In this document: piece by piece, positions 17,881 through 26,553 of the stretch
Layout of the letters: every line of letters starts with the position of its first letter
How positions within the stretch are numbered: the first letter of the stretch is position 1
Source: Thermococcus celericrescens
GTDB taxonomy: Archaea; Methanobacteriota_B; Thermococci; Thermococcales; Thermococcaceae
Length of the DNA stretch: 64,000 nt
Reading direction: 5' to 3'
Assembly: GCF_001484195.1 (NCBI RefSeq)
Contig: NZ_LLYW01000004.1
Coordinates: forward strand, 1 to 64,000
Notes under the pieces: model-generated
The model's input: only the letters and a program-made list of their open reading frames with translations
Told to the model about the DNA's origin: nothing
The model's database searches: none
Made by a program: the position numbers and the translations under genes

Positions 17881-18228
17881 TCACTCCAACATGACCTCGT
17901 TCTCCCACAGGCCGTGAATGTTGCAGTAGCTGAGCGCGTAGAGCTTGCCCTTCTTCTCGGTCCTGAAGAAGAATGCCGCCCTCGGCTCGGTGAGCGGGTC
18001 GCCGTGGTTCGTGAAGGCAACCCTGCCGACAAGAATTGGGAAGTTCTCTCCTTCGGGGTGGAAGTAGAGCTCAATCCAGGCTATGTGGTGCTCCGGGGTG
18101 TTCGGGTGCGGTATCTCCTTTCCAACGCTGACCTCGACCTTAACGAGGTCGCCCTCCTTCTCGTACTCTATAACGGGGACGTGCTTCTCCCCCTTCCAGT
18201 CTCCACTCTTTATGGTTCCGCTAAGCAT
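17881..18228 (-). CDS. sorA: Superoxide reductase (neelaredoxin type)
   Basis: Reduces superoxide to hydrogen peroxide without releasing oxygen, using electrons from rubredoxin. The single-domain protein has 115 residues. The iron site is intact: E14 and H16 in GEKHVP, H41 and H47 in HPNTPEHH, and C102 and H105 in SYCNIHG. It lacks about nine residues of a loop found in the P. furiosus enzyme (124 residues), ahead of the TEP segment. ATG 18228 follows GAGGTGGTGG. It is directly downstream of rubredoxin, 10 bases apart, an arrangement conserved in Thermococcales. Confidence 0.97.
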   Translation of the reverse strand: MLSGTIKSGDWKGEKHVPVIEYEKEGDLVKVEVSVGKEIPHPNTPEHHIAWIELYFHPEGENFPILVGRVAFTNHGDPLTEPRAAFFFRTEKKGKLYALSYCNIHGLWENEVMLE

Positions 18229-18238
18229 CTCCACCACC

Positions 18239-18400
18239 TCACTCTATCTTTTCAAACATGTCCTTGGGAGCGCCGCAGAGCGGACAGACCCAGTCCTCGG
18301 GAAGGTCTTCAAACTTGGTTCCCTGGGCTATCCCACTCTCTTCGTCACCCTCATCCTCATCGTAGATGTAGCCGCAGACTATACACTTCCATTTCGCCAT
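18239..18400 (-). CDS. rub: Rubredoxin
   Basis: A 53-residue one-iron electron carrier, short enough to be missed by length-limited gene finders. It has the two knuckles CIVCGY and CPLCGA that bind iron through four cysteines, starts MAKWKC and ends near FEKIE, and is nearly co-linear with P. furiosus rubredoxin. It shuttles electrons from NAD(P)H:rubredoxin oxidoreductase (19088-20173) to superoxide reductase, rubrerythrin and the flavodiiron protein. ATG 18400 follows GGTGAAAGAG. Confidence 0.97.
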   Translation of the reverse strand: MAKWKCIVCGYIYDEDEGDEESGIAQGTKFEDLPEDWVCPLCGAPKDMFEKIE

Positions 18401-18479
18401 CTCTTTCACCATCCTGATGTTATTAGTTCGCCCTTATAAGGTTTGCGCCTCAAACTTGAGAAATGGAAAAGCGAAAGAT

Positions 18480-18995
18480 TTACTCAAAGATCACGAACTT
18501 GTCCCTGGGGGCACCGCATACCGGGCAGTACTCGGGGGCTTCATCAACTGCAGTGTAGCCGCAAACCGGGCAGATGTAGACCTTCTTTACCTCGATATCC
18601 TCCCCACTCTCGGCCTTTTCCTTGGCCTTGGCGTACAGCTCGGCGTGTATCTTCTCTGCCTCAAGGGCGTAGTGCGTCGTCCTAATGGCGTCCTTCTCCC
18701 CCTGGAACTCGGCGGCGTTCTTAAAGACCGGGTACATCTCCTCGACCTCGTAGGTCTCGCCGTCTATACCCGCCTGCAGGTTCTCGGGGGTCTTTCCAAG
18801 GTGTCCAAGCGCTATGAAGTGGTTCTTTGCGTGAATGAACTCTGCGTGGGCAATAGCCCTGAAAAGCTTGGCTATGTTGGGGTATCCCTCTTTCTCTGCC
18901 TGTTCGGCAAAAATCAGGTACTTCATGTGGGCCATGCTTTCGCCGGCGAAGGCGTCCTCCAAAAACTTCCTTGTCATTTTTCTTTTCACTACCAT
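18480..18995 (-). CDS. rbr: Rubrerythrin
   Basis: NADH peroxidase that reduces hydrogen peroxide to water with electrons from rubredoxin/NROR. The 171-residue product has an N-terminal di-iron four-helix domain (GESMAH, HAEFIHAKNH, LEAEKIHAEL) and a C-terminal rubredoxin domain with CPVCGYTAVD and CPVCGAPRD. Length and order match P. furiosus rubrerythrin. It uses ATG 18995 after GGTGAT. Its promoter region carries an unusual inverted repeat (19035-19073). Rubredoxin and superoxide reductase follow downstream on the same strand. Confidence 0.97.
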   Translation of the reverse strand: MVVKRKMTRKFLEDAFAGESMAHMKYLIFAEQAEKEGYPNIAKLFRAIAHAEFIHAKNHFIALGHLGKTPENLQAGIDGETYEVEEMYPVFKNAAEFQGEKDAIRTTHYALEAEKIHAELYAKAKEKAESGEDIEVKKVYICPVCGYTAVDEAPEYCPVCGAPRDKFVIFE

Positions 18996-19034
18996 ACGAT
19001 ATCACCAACAAACGGTGCTGCACTAGCATCTTCG

Positions 19035-19073
19035 GGTTTGGAGTATATAACGATTTTCCAAACCAAAGGTTTG
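19035..19073 (-). promoter_or_regulatory. Rubrerythrin promoter with inverted repeats around the TATA box
   Basis: Read on the plus strand, GGTTTGGA at 19035-19042 and TCCAAACC at 19057-19064 form a perfect 8-base inverted repeat whose 14-base spacer contains the minus-strand TATA element (CGTTATATAC). A third half-site GGTTTG at 19068-19073 makes CAAACC-AAA-GGTTTG with the second arm. The placement around the TATA box suggests an operator. The regulator is unknown. The NROR gene ends at 19088, just beyond it. Confidence 0.6.
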
Positions 19074-19087
19074 ACGAAATCTGCACT

Positions 19088-20173
19088 TCAGTCAATAGGC
19101 AGTCCCTCTTTAATGGCTTTTTCGAGCCTGAACGCTTTCTTTACATTACCGAGGACAACGGCCCCGACGGGGCTTTCCCCTTCGTAGAAGACCTTCGTAT
19201 CCTCCCCGAGCCAGCTCCCAGACCCTTTCGTTTTTCCGATAATCGCCACACCGAAGTCAGCGAACTTGAAGAAGGCCGACCTGAAAGAGAAGTCGTAGCG
19301 GTCGTCAGCGCCCCTCAGAAGGTTGGCGAGAACCTTTGCCTGCTCCACGGCGGCCTTTGCTGTTCCCCCAACGACGCCACCGTGCTCGGCACAGTCACCT
19401 ATCGCGTAGACATCCCGCGCGGAGGTTCTAAAGCGGTCGTCTATGAGTATCCCCCTGCCGGCGTGGATGCCGCTCTTTAGGGCGAGCTCCCTGTTCGGCA
19501 CTATGCCAAAGGCACAGACCTTCAGCCTGCCCCTGATGTAACCTTTATCGGTTTTTAGACCCTCCTCGTCAGCCCCTAGAGCGTTCGTTTCCAGATGGAA
19601 CTCAACGCCCGCTCCTTCGAGCCTCTCCATTATAATTTCGCTCAGCTCTCCATCGAGGCCGAGCAGGGTTCTTCCCCTGTGGACCACCCTCACGGTGTGG
19701 CCGGCTTTGGCAAGGTTTCCGGCGAGTTCGAGCGCTATGAAGCCCCCACCGAGAATAGTTATCTCGCCCTCCTCTTCAAGGCGCTCTTTTATCAGCTTTG
19801 CATCGTTGAGGGTTCTAAGCGTTAGGATGTGCTCCTTCCCAGGAACCTCCGGCTCTCTGGCCCTCGCTCCGGTCGCTATAACGAGGGCATCGTAGGGTAT
19901 CTCGCCCTTGTCTGTCACGAGAACCTTCCGGAGTCTATCGACCAGCTTTGCCTCCGTCCCGAGGAGCAGGTTTATTCCTCTCTCCTCGTACCACTCCCTG
20001 GAATATGGGAAGAGCTTCTCCTCGGGAATGAAGTCCGCTATGTAGTGGCTCAGCAGGGGCTTTGAATAGTGGGGCAGGTTTTCCTTTTCCACCACTGTTA
20101 CGTCGAACTCCCCGGCCAAGCGCTTGGCCAGCTCAATCCCGCCCGGCCCGTTGCCGACTATAACTACCCTCAC
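19088..20173 (-). CDS. nror: NAD(P)H:rubredoxin oxidoreductase
   Basis: FAD enzyme that passes electrons from NAD(P)H to rubredoxin, feeding superoxide reductase, rubrerythrin and the flavodiiron protein. The 361-residue product has an N-terminal FAD motif VGNGPGGIE, a second nucleotide-binding motif [13 protein letters not shown] near residue 140 and the FAD-binding YAIGDCAE near residue 270. Length matches the P. furiosus enzyme (about 359). The start is GTG 20173 after GAGGTGGC. The ferritin-like gene at 20183 lies 9 bases upstream, so the two are co-transcribed. Confidence 0.93.
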   Translation of the reverse strand: MRVVIVGNGPGGIELAKRLAGEFDVTVVEKENLPHYSKPLLSHYIADFIPEEKLFPYSREWYEERGINLLLGTEAKLVDRLRKVLVTDKGEIPYDALVIATGARAREPEVPGKEHILTLRTLNDAKLIKERLEEEGEITILGGGFIALELAGNLAKAGHTVRVVHRGRTLLGLDGELSEIIMERLEGAGVEFHLETNALGADEEGLKTDKGYIRGRLKVCAFGIVPNRELALKSGIHAGRGILIDDRFRTSARDVYAIGDCAEHGGVVGGTAKAAVEQAKVLANLLRGADDRYDFSFRSAFFKFADFGVAIIGKTKGSGSWLGEDTKVFYEGESPVGAVVLGNVKKAFRLEKAIKEGLPID

Positions 20174-20182
20174 GCTGCCACC

Positions 20183-20722
20183 TCACCGTCTGGTGTGGGG
20201 ACCGAGGTAAAGCTCGAGCTGCGCCCCAAAGAACTCTATGGGGGCGTTTATGTACTCCGGCTGCCCCTGAGTCACGTCTTCCAGGTACTCAACGTGGCTC
20301 CTTATCGATGCGTAGTGCGCCCGCTCCTGCGCGGCCAGGAAGCCGAATATTCCCCTGTGTTCGGGTAATATTTCGCTTAGATGGCTGTATATCCTCTCAG
20401 CAGTTTTCTCATTGACGAGGGCAACACGCATTGCTTCGATGAGGTTTACAACGGTGTCCACTTTCACGGAGGTCTCGGCGAAGGGTATTCCCTCCGGGAC
20501 AGCATAGCTGGTGTCCCCGAAGAGGTCTTCGTGGAGCTTCAGCAGTATCTTCTTGTGGCTGGCTTCCGCCTTGGCAAGGTCCCTGAAGAAGTCTCCAAGA
20601 ACTTCGCCGCTTTTTGCTGCCAGGGCCTCGTAGAATCGTTTTGCGTCCTCCTCCGAGGCAATGGCGTAGCCCAGTATCTCCCTGGGGGAGAGCTGGGCAA
20701 GTTGGTCAAGAACATCTTCCAT
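20183..20722 (-). CDS. Ferritin-like (rubrerythrin-related) di-iron protein
   Basis: A 179-residue ferritin-like protein with ligand segments SEEDAKRFYEAL, KAEASHKKI, NEKTAERIY and QERAHYASI. It resembles the proteins at 8777 and 15853. ATG 20722 is chosen because GGTGAT ends four bases upstream; two ATGs further upstream would add six residues but precede that site. It is co-transcribed with NROR, which suggests that it is a reductase substrate in the same pathway, perhaps through rubredoxin (inference). A TATA-like TTTAAATAC lies about 30 bases upstream. Confidence 0.85.
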   Translation of the reverse strand: MEDVLDQLAQLSPREILGYAIASEEDAKRFYEALAAKSGEVLGDFFRDLAKAEASHKKILLKLHEDLFGDTSYAVPEGIPFAETSVKVDTVVNLIEAMRVALVNEKTAERIYSHLSEILPEHRGIFGFLAAQERAHYASIRSHVEYLEDVTQGQPEYINAPIEFFGAQLELYLGPHTRR

Positions 20723-20791
20723 CTGCATCACCATTTTCATGTTTTACATTGAAGTATTTAAACTTGTATGGGTTGGAAAAAGAAAAGCCCA

Positions 20792-22021
20792 TTACGAGAT
20801 CCACGTCACAAGTTTTCTTACGCCCGCCCTGAGCCGCTCCTCGTCCTCCGGCCTGGGCATACCGCGGCTCTCGACGGTGTCGACGTGGTCGAACTTGCTG
20901 CGAGTTATCAGGGTCTCCATCTTCTTGCCGGCAACCCCGGCCCATCCAAAGGCTCCAACGAGGAGAACCGGCTTCTCGTAGTTGGCCTTGTCCACTATCT
21001 CGTAGAGGGCGTACCTTATGCGCGGGTGTATCTCGGCCTCGTAGGTCGAGGCGCCGATGATTATCGCCTCGCTGTCCGGGACTTCACCCAGTATGTCGCT
21101 CACCGCAGGGGCTTCCTTGTCCGTGAACCGGTAAACGACCGGGTTCAGCCCGTTCTTCCTCAGCTCGTCGAGGACTATCTCCATCCTCCTCTCAACGAAG
21201 CCGTACATGGAGTCGTAGAGCACCAGGACCTTGCCCTTCGTGACCTTTCCCGCCCCAACGGCCTCGTAGTGTTCGAATATCCTGGCCGGGTTCTTCCTCC
21301 ATATGAGGCCGTGTCCAGGGAGTATCATCCTCGCCTCTTCGACTATGCCGAGGCCCTTGAGCTTCTTGATGTTCTGGACGATGTACTTGTGGTAGTGGCC
21401 GATGACCGTGACTATGTACTTCGTCACGTGGGGAAGGTACTTTTTAACGACCTCCTCGTCGCTGTCGTCTATGGCCGGTGGAATTGAGTAGCCGCCGCCG
21501 GCGTCGCAGCTGAACATGAGTTTGTCCTCAACCACGTAGGTTATCATCGTGTCCGGCCAGTGGAGCCAGGGGACGGTTATGAAGCGGAAGGTTCTGCTCC
21601 CTATCTTCATCTCCTCTCCATCTTTGATTGTGTAAAAGTTCTCAACGACTTTCTCGCCGTAGAATCCCTCCAGGAAACGCTTGGCGAAACTCGTGCCTAT
21701 GAGCTTGGCTTTGTAGCCGTTGGCCTCAAGGAAGGCCGGTAAGGCCCCGGTGTGGTCGGGCTCGGTGTGGTGGATTACAACGTGGGTTACCTCCTTTGGA
21801 TCGACCAGCTTTTCGAGGGCCTCCATGAAGAGGTCGGTATATTCGGCCTTGCTCAGGTCGAAGAGAACCGTCGCACCGTCAAGCTTCATCAGGTAAGCGT
21901 TGTAGGTTATCCCCTCGGGGATGTCCCATGTGGCTTCGAAGTATCTTATCCTGTCATCGTCGACCCGGATTATGTAGAGCTCCGGATCGTCAAGAATCTT
22001 CTCAACTTTCACATCCGGCAT
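20792..22021 (-). CDS. fprA: Flavodiiron protein (rubredoxin:oxygen/NO reductase)
   Basis: Reduces oxygen to water (or NO to N2O) with electrons from rubredoxin. The 409-residue product has an N-terminal beta-lactamase-like di-iron domain with the canonical ligands HHTEPDHTG, PWLHWPD, SCDAGG and LPGHG. A C-terminal flavodoxin domain follows (LVLYDSMYGFVE near residue 258, then GASTYE and GAFGWAG). No rubredoxin domain is fused. ATG 22021 is chosen because GGTGAT precedes it by four bases. It sits next to the NROR operon, completing the oxygen-detoxification set. Confidence 0.96.
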   Translation of the reverse strand: MPDVKVEKILDDPELYIIRVDDDRIRYFEATWDIPEGITYNAYLMKLDGATVLFDLSKAEYTDLFMEALEKLVDPKEVTHVVIHHTEPDHTGALPAFLEANGYKAKLIGTSFAKRFLEGFYGEKVVENFYTIKDGEEMKIGSRTFRFITVPWLHWPDTMITYVVEDKLMFSCDAGGGYSIPPAIDDSDEEVVKKYLPHVTKYIVTVIGHYHKYIVQNIKKLKGLGIVEEARMILPGHGLIWRKNPARIFEHYEAVGAGKVTKGKVLVLYDSMYGFVERRMEIVLDELRKNGLNPVVYRFTDKEAPAVSDILGEVPDSEAIIIGASTYEAEIHPRIRYALYEIVDKANYEKPVLLVGAFGWAGVAGKKMETLITRSKFDHVDTVESRGMPRPEDEERLRAGVRKLVTWIS

Positions 22022-22120
22022 TTCTATCACCGAACCTATTTGGTGCGGAAGCATAAAAAGCCTTTCTTGACCAAAAAGTTAAGGACGAAATTGGGTAGAG
22101 TTAAAATTTTGAAAAGGAAC

Positions 22121-22573
22121 TCACCCTCCCTCCAGGAGCCCGAATATCCCCTCCAGGTCGGGCACTTCCCTTATCGGATAGACCTTGAAGAACGCCACCT
22201 TCCCGTCTTCGTCTATGAGGACGTTTGCCCTCTCGGAAAAGCCATCCTTTTCACGGAACAGGCCGTAGAGCTTTGCAACCTCCCCGTGCGGCCAGAAATC
22301 GCTCAGAATCCTGAGCTTCTTGAGGCCGATATGCTCGGCCCAGGCCTTCTTGCTCGGCACGGCGTCGACGCTTATCCCGACGGGAACGACGTTCAGGCCC
22401 TCAAAGCGTTCATGGTTTTCCTCAAGGGCTTTCATCTGCTTCTCACATATCCCGGTCCAGGCTAGGGGATGGAAGGACAGCAGAACCTTCTTTCCGCTGA
22501 AATTGCTCAGTCTGAAATCCTCACCGTTCTGATCCTTCAGAACGAAATCCGGAGCCTTTTCACCAACGTTCAT
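22121..22573 (-). CDS. Peroxiredoxin (1-Cys, AhpE/BCP-like)
   Basis: A thiol peroxidase of 150 residues with a thioredoxin fold. The peroxidatic site is PLAWTGICEKQM, replacing the more common P-x3-T-x2-C with the same spacing. This is the only cysteine, so it is a 1-Cys enzyme that must be reduced by an external thiol. ATG 22573 follows GAGGTG. It lies immediately upstream of the flavodiiron gene on the same strand and fits the peroxide branch of the oxygen-defence region. Confidence 0.9.
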   Translation of the reverse strand: MNVGEKAPDFVLKDQNGEDFRLSNFSGKKVLLSFHPLAWTGICEKQMKALEENHERFEGLNVVPVGISVDAVPSKKAWAEHIGLKKLRILSDFWPHGEVAKLYGLFREKDGFSERANVLIDEDGKVAFFKVYPIREVPDLEGIFGLLEGG

Positions 22574-22619
22574 ACCAACACCTCAACTAACTCTTGCTAA
22601 AGCTGAAAAAGAAAATGTT

Positions 22620-23495
22620 TCAGAGCCTCTTGCTTTCGAAGAACTCCTCCACAAGGTCGAGCTTCGGCCCGCGCTTCCAGAGCGGGGTCTTGTCTTTCCT
22701 GTAGGCCGGGACGCTTTCCTCGAAGGTGGGCCTCTCGTTCACGTAGAAGATTCCCAGCGGGAGCGGGTCCGTCTCTATCGCGCGCCTAAAAGCGGCCTCC
22801 CTGTCAAAGGGCCCGTCGTCCATCCAGTATGTGTGCTCCCTGTACCAGGCGTAGGTGTTCACCTTGTTGAAGCTGACGCACGGGTGGAGGATGTCAACTA
22901 TGGCCAAACCCCTGTGCTGAATTGCCTTCTTGATTATCTCGACGCTCTCCCGGAAGTAGCCCATGAAGGTTCTCGCGACGAAGGAGGCGTTCATTGCTAT
23001 CGCCAGGGCGACGGGATTGAAAGGCTCCTCAAAAACTCCCCAGGGCTGGGTCGGGGTTTTCATTCCAACCATCGTCGTCGGTGACGCCTGTCCCTTCGTG
23101 AGGCCGTATATCTGGTTGTCGTGGATGAGAACCGTTATGTCCGGGTTCCTCCTTATCGCGTGGAGCAGGTGGTTGCCACCCTCGGCGTACATGTCGCCGT
23201 CTCCGCCTTCGGCTATAACCGTCAGTTCCGGGTTTGCCGCCTTAACGCCCGTCGCTATGGGTATCGCCCTTCCGTGGAGCGTGTGGTAGCCGTTGGCGTT
23301 GATGTAGTGGGGCATCTTTGCCGCCTGCCCTATCCCGCTGATTATCGCCACCTGACTCGGTCTCAGGCCGAGTTCAGCCAGGGCTGAGATGAGTATGTTC
23401 CTTATGCCGAAGTTGCCGCAGCCCGGGCACCAGGCAACGTCCTCGCTTCCCGGCCTTCTGGGTTCAAAGGCCTCCCTGCCAGTGGGCAGATTCAT
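22620..23495 (-). CDS. 2-oxoacid:ferredoxin oxidoreductase, beta subunit
   Basis: Thiamine-diphosphate-binding subunit of a 2-oxoacid:ferredoxin oxidoreductase, which decarboxylates a 2-oxoacid to its acyl-CoA and reduces ferredoxin. The 291-residue protein has the CPGCG and HPC cysteines that ligate the proximal [4Fe-4S] cluster in this family and the TPP motif GDGDMYAEGGNH...DNQIYGLTKGQ. The substrate (2-oxoglutarate, pyruvate or a branched/aromatic 2-oxoacid) cannot be told from sequence alone. Its ATG overlaps the stop of the alpha subunit by 4 bases. No delta (ferredoxin) subunit gene is present. Confidence 0.93.
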   Translation of the reverse strand: MNLPTGREAFEPRRPGSEDVAWCPGCGNFGIRNILISALAELGLRPSQVAIISGIGQAAKMPHYINANGYHTLHGRAIPIATGVKAANPELTVIAEGGDGDMYAEGGNHLLHAIRRNPDITVLIHDNQIYGLTKGQASPTTMVGMKTPTQPWGVFEEPFNPVALAIAMNASFVARTFMGYFRESVEIIKKAIQHRGLAIVDILHPCVSFNKVNTYAWYREHTYWMDDGPFDREAAFRRAIETDPLPLGIFYVNERPTFEESVPAYRKDKTPLWKRGPKLDLVEEFFESKRL

Positions 23496-25204
23496 TCTAT
23501 CACCCCCTTCAGGGCGTCAAAAACCTCTTCCACCGAAAACGGCCTCCCGTCGTACTTCAGAACCTTATGCTGAACCTCAACGCCCAGCTCCTTTCTCAGC
23601 AGGTCGGCGAACTGGCCGGTGATATTGTTCTCAATGGCGATGACCGTTTTGCCCTCGAAGAGCCTCTTTGTCTCAGGGTTGAGCGGGTAGACCCAGCTGA
23701 AGTGGAGAAGAGCCACGTCATCCCTTCCGAGTTGCTCAAGGGCCTCCTCAACGGCGTGAAGCGTTGAGCCCCACGAGACCACAAGGTACTCAGCGTTCTC
23801 GCTCCCAACGAGCCTCGGCAGGGGAGCGTTTTTCTTTATGGTCTCGAGCTTCTTTATAGCTCTCTTCTCCTGCATCCTTCTCGTAAGCTCCGCATCCTCG
23901 GTTATGTCCCCCCACTCGTCGTGTTCGTTGCCGTTGGCCACCACAACTTCCTCGCCGTAGCCGGGAACTGCCCTGGGCGATATTCCATCTTCCGTAAGCT
24001 CGTACCTCCTGTAACCGGGCTTCGCCTCAACTATGTAGCGCTCGAACTTGACCTTCTCAACGTCCGGGGCAGGGAGGTTGTAGTAGGTGTCAACGAAGTA
24101 CTGGTCCGTGAGGATTATCACCGGAACCTGGTACTTGTCCGCTAGATTGAAGGCCTCAACGGTTAGGTAGAACGCCTCCTCAAGGCTTCCTGGGGCGAGG
24201 ATTATCCTCGGGAAGTCGCCGTGTCCGGCGTAGAGAACCAGGTTCAGGTCACCCTGCATCGTCCTCGTTGGCAAACCGGTAGCCGGCCCGGGCCTCTGCG
24301 CTAAATGCACCACCATAGGGTTCTCGGCCATCCCCGCCAGGCTTATGGCTTCGCTCATGAGCGCGAAGCCGCCTCCCGAGGTGCTCACCATCGCCCTCGC
24401 CCCGGCGAACCAAGCCCCCAAGGCCATGTTTATGGCCGAAATCTCGTCCTCGACCTGCTCGACAACTATCTCGAACTCCTCCGCGTGCTGTGCCGCGAAG
24501 GTGGAAACTCCCGTTGACGGACTCATCGGATAGAAGCTGAGGAAGTTCATGCCGCCGGCGAGGGCGCCAATTCCAACCGCCTCCGTGCCGGTTAGAAGGA
24601 CCTCATCCTTAACCTTCTCGTCCTTCTGAACTTCCACGGCTATTGTTTTTTCCTCGCAGAGCTTAACGCCGAGGTCGTAACCCTTTCTTGCCGCTTCGAT
24701 GTTCTTCATTACAACGTTCTCACCTTTGCTCCCGAAGCGCTTTCTTATGTACTCCTCGACCGCATCAAAGTCCCCGTGGAAGAGGCCGACTATTAAGCCC
24801 GCCGCCGTCGTGTTCAGGTAGAGCTGGCTCCCGGTTTCGAGGGCGAGCTTTGTGAGGGGCACTTCAACGAGGTTCACCTTCTCAATAAACCCTTCCTCAA
24901 CGTTCTCCCTCTCGCCAAGGACGACGGTATTTTTGCCAATCCTGTCCGCAACCCAGCTCAGAACACCCTGCTTGAAGGGGACGAGGATATCTATACGCCT
25001 CACGAAAGCTCTAACGCGCCTTGAGGAGACCATTATCTCGGTCGCGTTTATTCCGCCCCTCACGCGGGACATGTACTCCTTGTTGGCATAGACGTGATAG
25101 CCGGAGCGCTTGAGCGCGTAGGTCAGAATCCCTTCGACGGTCTGAATTCCCTGTCCGGCCGCCCCGCCGAGAACTATAGAAACGTCTTCCTTAAACTCCG
25201 CCAT
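23492..25204 (-). CDS. 2-oxoacid:ferredoxin oxidoreductase, fused gamma-alpha subunit
   Basis: A 570-residue fusion of the gamma domain (residues about 1-190, beginning VLGGAAGQGIQT) and the alpha domain (about 200-570, with SFYPMSPST, STSGGG and RPGPATGLPT). This two-subunit arrangement occurs in archaeal 2-oxoacid oxidoreductases that lack the separate ferredoxin subunit. It acts with the beta subunit at 22620 in the cytoplasm. ATG 25204 follows GTGATG. The promoter TATA (GTTATATAAG) lies about 60 bases upstream. It converges with the arsenite exporter region only through a 108-base gap. Confidence 0.93.
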   Translation of the reverse strand: MAEFKEDVSIVLGGAAGQGIQTVEGILTYALKRSGYHVYANKEYMSRVRGGINATEIMVSSRRVRAFVRRIDILVPFKQGVLSWVADRIGKNTVVLGERENVEEGFIEKVNLVEVPLTKLALETGSQLYLNTTAAGLIVGLFHGDFDAVEEYIRKRFGSKGENVVMKNIEAARKGYDLGVKLCEEKTIAVEVQKDEKVKDEVLLTGTEAVGIGALAGGMNFLSFYPMSPSTGVSTFAAQHAEEFEIVVEQVEDEISAINMALGAWFAGARAMVSTSGGGFALMSEAISLAGMAENPMVVHLAQRPGPATGLPTRTMQGDLNLVLYAGHGDFPRIILAPGSLEEAFYLTVEAFNLADKYQVPVIILTDQYFVDTYYNLPAPDVEKVKFERYIVEAKPGYRRYELTEDGISPRAVPGYGEEVVVANGNEHDEWGDITEDAELTRRMQEKRAIKKLETIKKNAPLPRLVGSENAEYLVVSWGSTLHAVEEALEQLGRDDVALLHFSWVYPLNPETKRLFEGKTVIAIENNITGQFADLLRKELGVEVQHKVLKYDGRPFSVEEVFDALKGVIE

Positions 25205-25312
25205 GCGACATCACTTCCATATAAGTTCGACTTTCGACATCATAAGGTTTGTGAATTAGGCTTATATAACTTTCTTTTGTGAACCAAAAATATTTGGATG
25301 GTGGGGAGAGAA

Positions 25313-26407
25313 TCACTCCTCAGTGAGTGCCAGTGCGGCACTCCCCGCTTCAAACTCTGCTGTGAAAAGGCCCCTCGTCCTGTTGGCTATCCAGACGAGG
25401 CTGAGCATTATGGGCACCTCCTCCAGAACGCCGACGACCGTCGCCAGTGCCGCGCCGCTCTCAAGGCCGAAGAGGGCTATCGCCACTGCCACCGCTAGCT
25501 CGAAGAAGTTGCTGGCGCCGATGAATGACGCCGGAGCGGCAACTTTGTGCGGGAGCTTCCAGAACCACGACCATCCATAGGCTATGGCGAAGATGAAGTA
25601 GGTCTGTATGGTCAGCGGGATCGCTATGAGGACTATGTGAAGCGGGTTCTCCAGGATTATCTCCCCCTGGAAGGAGAAGAGGAGTATCAGCGTGAGGAGA
25701 AGGCCGATGATTGAGACGGTGCCCAGCTTTGGGAGGAACTCTCTCTCGAACCACTCCCGTCCTTTGGTTCTGAGGATGTGTTTCCTTGAGATGTAGCCTG
25801 CTGTGAGAGGAATCACCACGAAGAGGACAACCGAAAGTAGGAGCGTGTCGTAGGGAACTGGAACCTCGTTGAGCCCCATGAGGAAGCCGACGATGGGTGC
25901 GAAGGCGAAGAGGATTATGAGGTCGTTAGTGGCGACCTGCACGAGTGTGTAGAGCGGGTCTCCGTCGGCGAGGTAGCTCCACACGAAGACCATCGCCGTG
26001 CACGGAGCTGCACCAAGGAGTATCGCTCCCGCTATGTACTCCTTTGCCAGCGAGGGCTCGATTAGGCCGAGCCTCGCCGAGAAGAGCGCACCTATGAAAA
26101 ACGAGCTTATGAGGAACATGCTGAAGGGCTTTATCAGCCAGTTGGTGACCCACGTGACGGTTAGGCCCTTGAGCATCTGACCCTTGTGCACCCTCCTTAT
26201 CGCGGAGAAGTCCACCTTGACCATCATGGGGTATATCATCGCCCATATCAGCACCGCTATGGGCATGTTGACGTTCGCAACGGTGAGCTTTGAGAGGGCC
26301 TCCGGGAGCGCTGGAAAGAACTTCCCGACCGCTATGCCCGCGATTATGCAGAGGAGAACCCACAGCGAAAGGTACTTCTCGAAGAGACTCAGCCCTTTCT
26401 TTCCCAT
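25313..26407 (-). CDS. acr3: ACR3-family arsenite efflux permease
   Basis: Exports arsenite (or antimonite) across the membrane, powered by the ion gradient. The 364-residue product has about ten transmembrane helices and the family-defining cysteine in AAPCTAMVFVWS. Later come SNFFELAVAVAI and VVGVLEEVP, both typical of ACR3. ATG 26407 follows GGGGTGAGGG; an in-frame ATG at 26440 would add 11 residues but lies inside the probable operator. It is divergent from arsenate reductase at 26554, so the pair forms a complete arsenate-to-arsenite export route. Confidence 0.95.
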   Translation of the reverse strand: MGKKGLSLFEKYLSLWVLLCIIAGIAVGKFFPALPEALSKLTVANVNMPIAVLIWAMIYPMMVKVDFSAIRRVHKGQMLKGLTVTWVTNWLIKPFSMFLISSFFIGALFSARLGLIEPSLAKEYIAGAILLGAAPCTAMVFVWSYLADGDPLYTLVQVATNDLIILFAFAPIVGFLMGLNEVPVPYDTLLLSVVLFVVIPLTAGYISRKHILRTKGREWFEREFLPKLGTVSIIGLLLTLILLFSFQGEIILENPLHIVLIAIPLTIQTYFIFAIAYGWSWFWKLPHKVAAPASFIGASNFFELAVAVAIALFGLESGAALATVVGVLEEVPIMLSLVWIANRTRGLFTAEFEAGSAALALTEE

Positions 26408-26420
26408 TTCCCTCACCCCA

Positions 26421-26444
26421 TTATTTGAATAGATGCTCAAATAA
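26421..26444. promoter_or_regulatory. Candidate ArsR/SmtB-type operator between acr3 and arsC
   Basis: TTATTTGA (26421-26428) and TCAAATAA (26437-26444) form a perfect 8-base inverted repeat with an 8-base spacer in the divergent promoter of the arsenic genes. It shares ATTTG-N-A-N-A-N-ATGCTCAAAT with the 24-base inverted repeat in front of the CadC-like repressor gene at 55000 (54962-54985). The pattern resembles known ArsR/SmtB operators. Confidence 0.7.
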
Positions 26445-26553
26445 AAAGGTTTCCAGAACCTTAGGTTTACTACCCTTCCTGGGCTATATAGCTACATAGA
26501 CTACTGCGGCAAAGGATTTAAAGCCTGTCTCGGAGCCTTTTCCGGTGAGAAAA

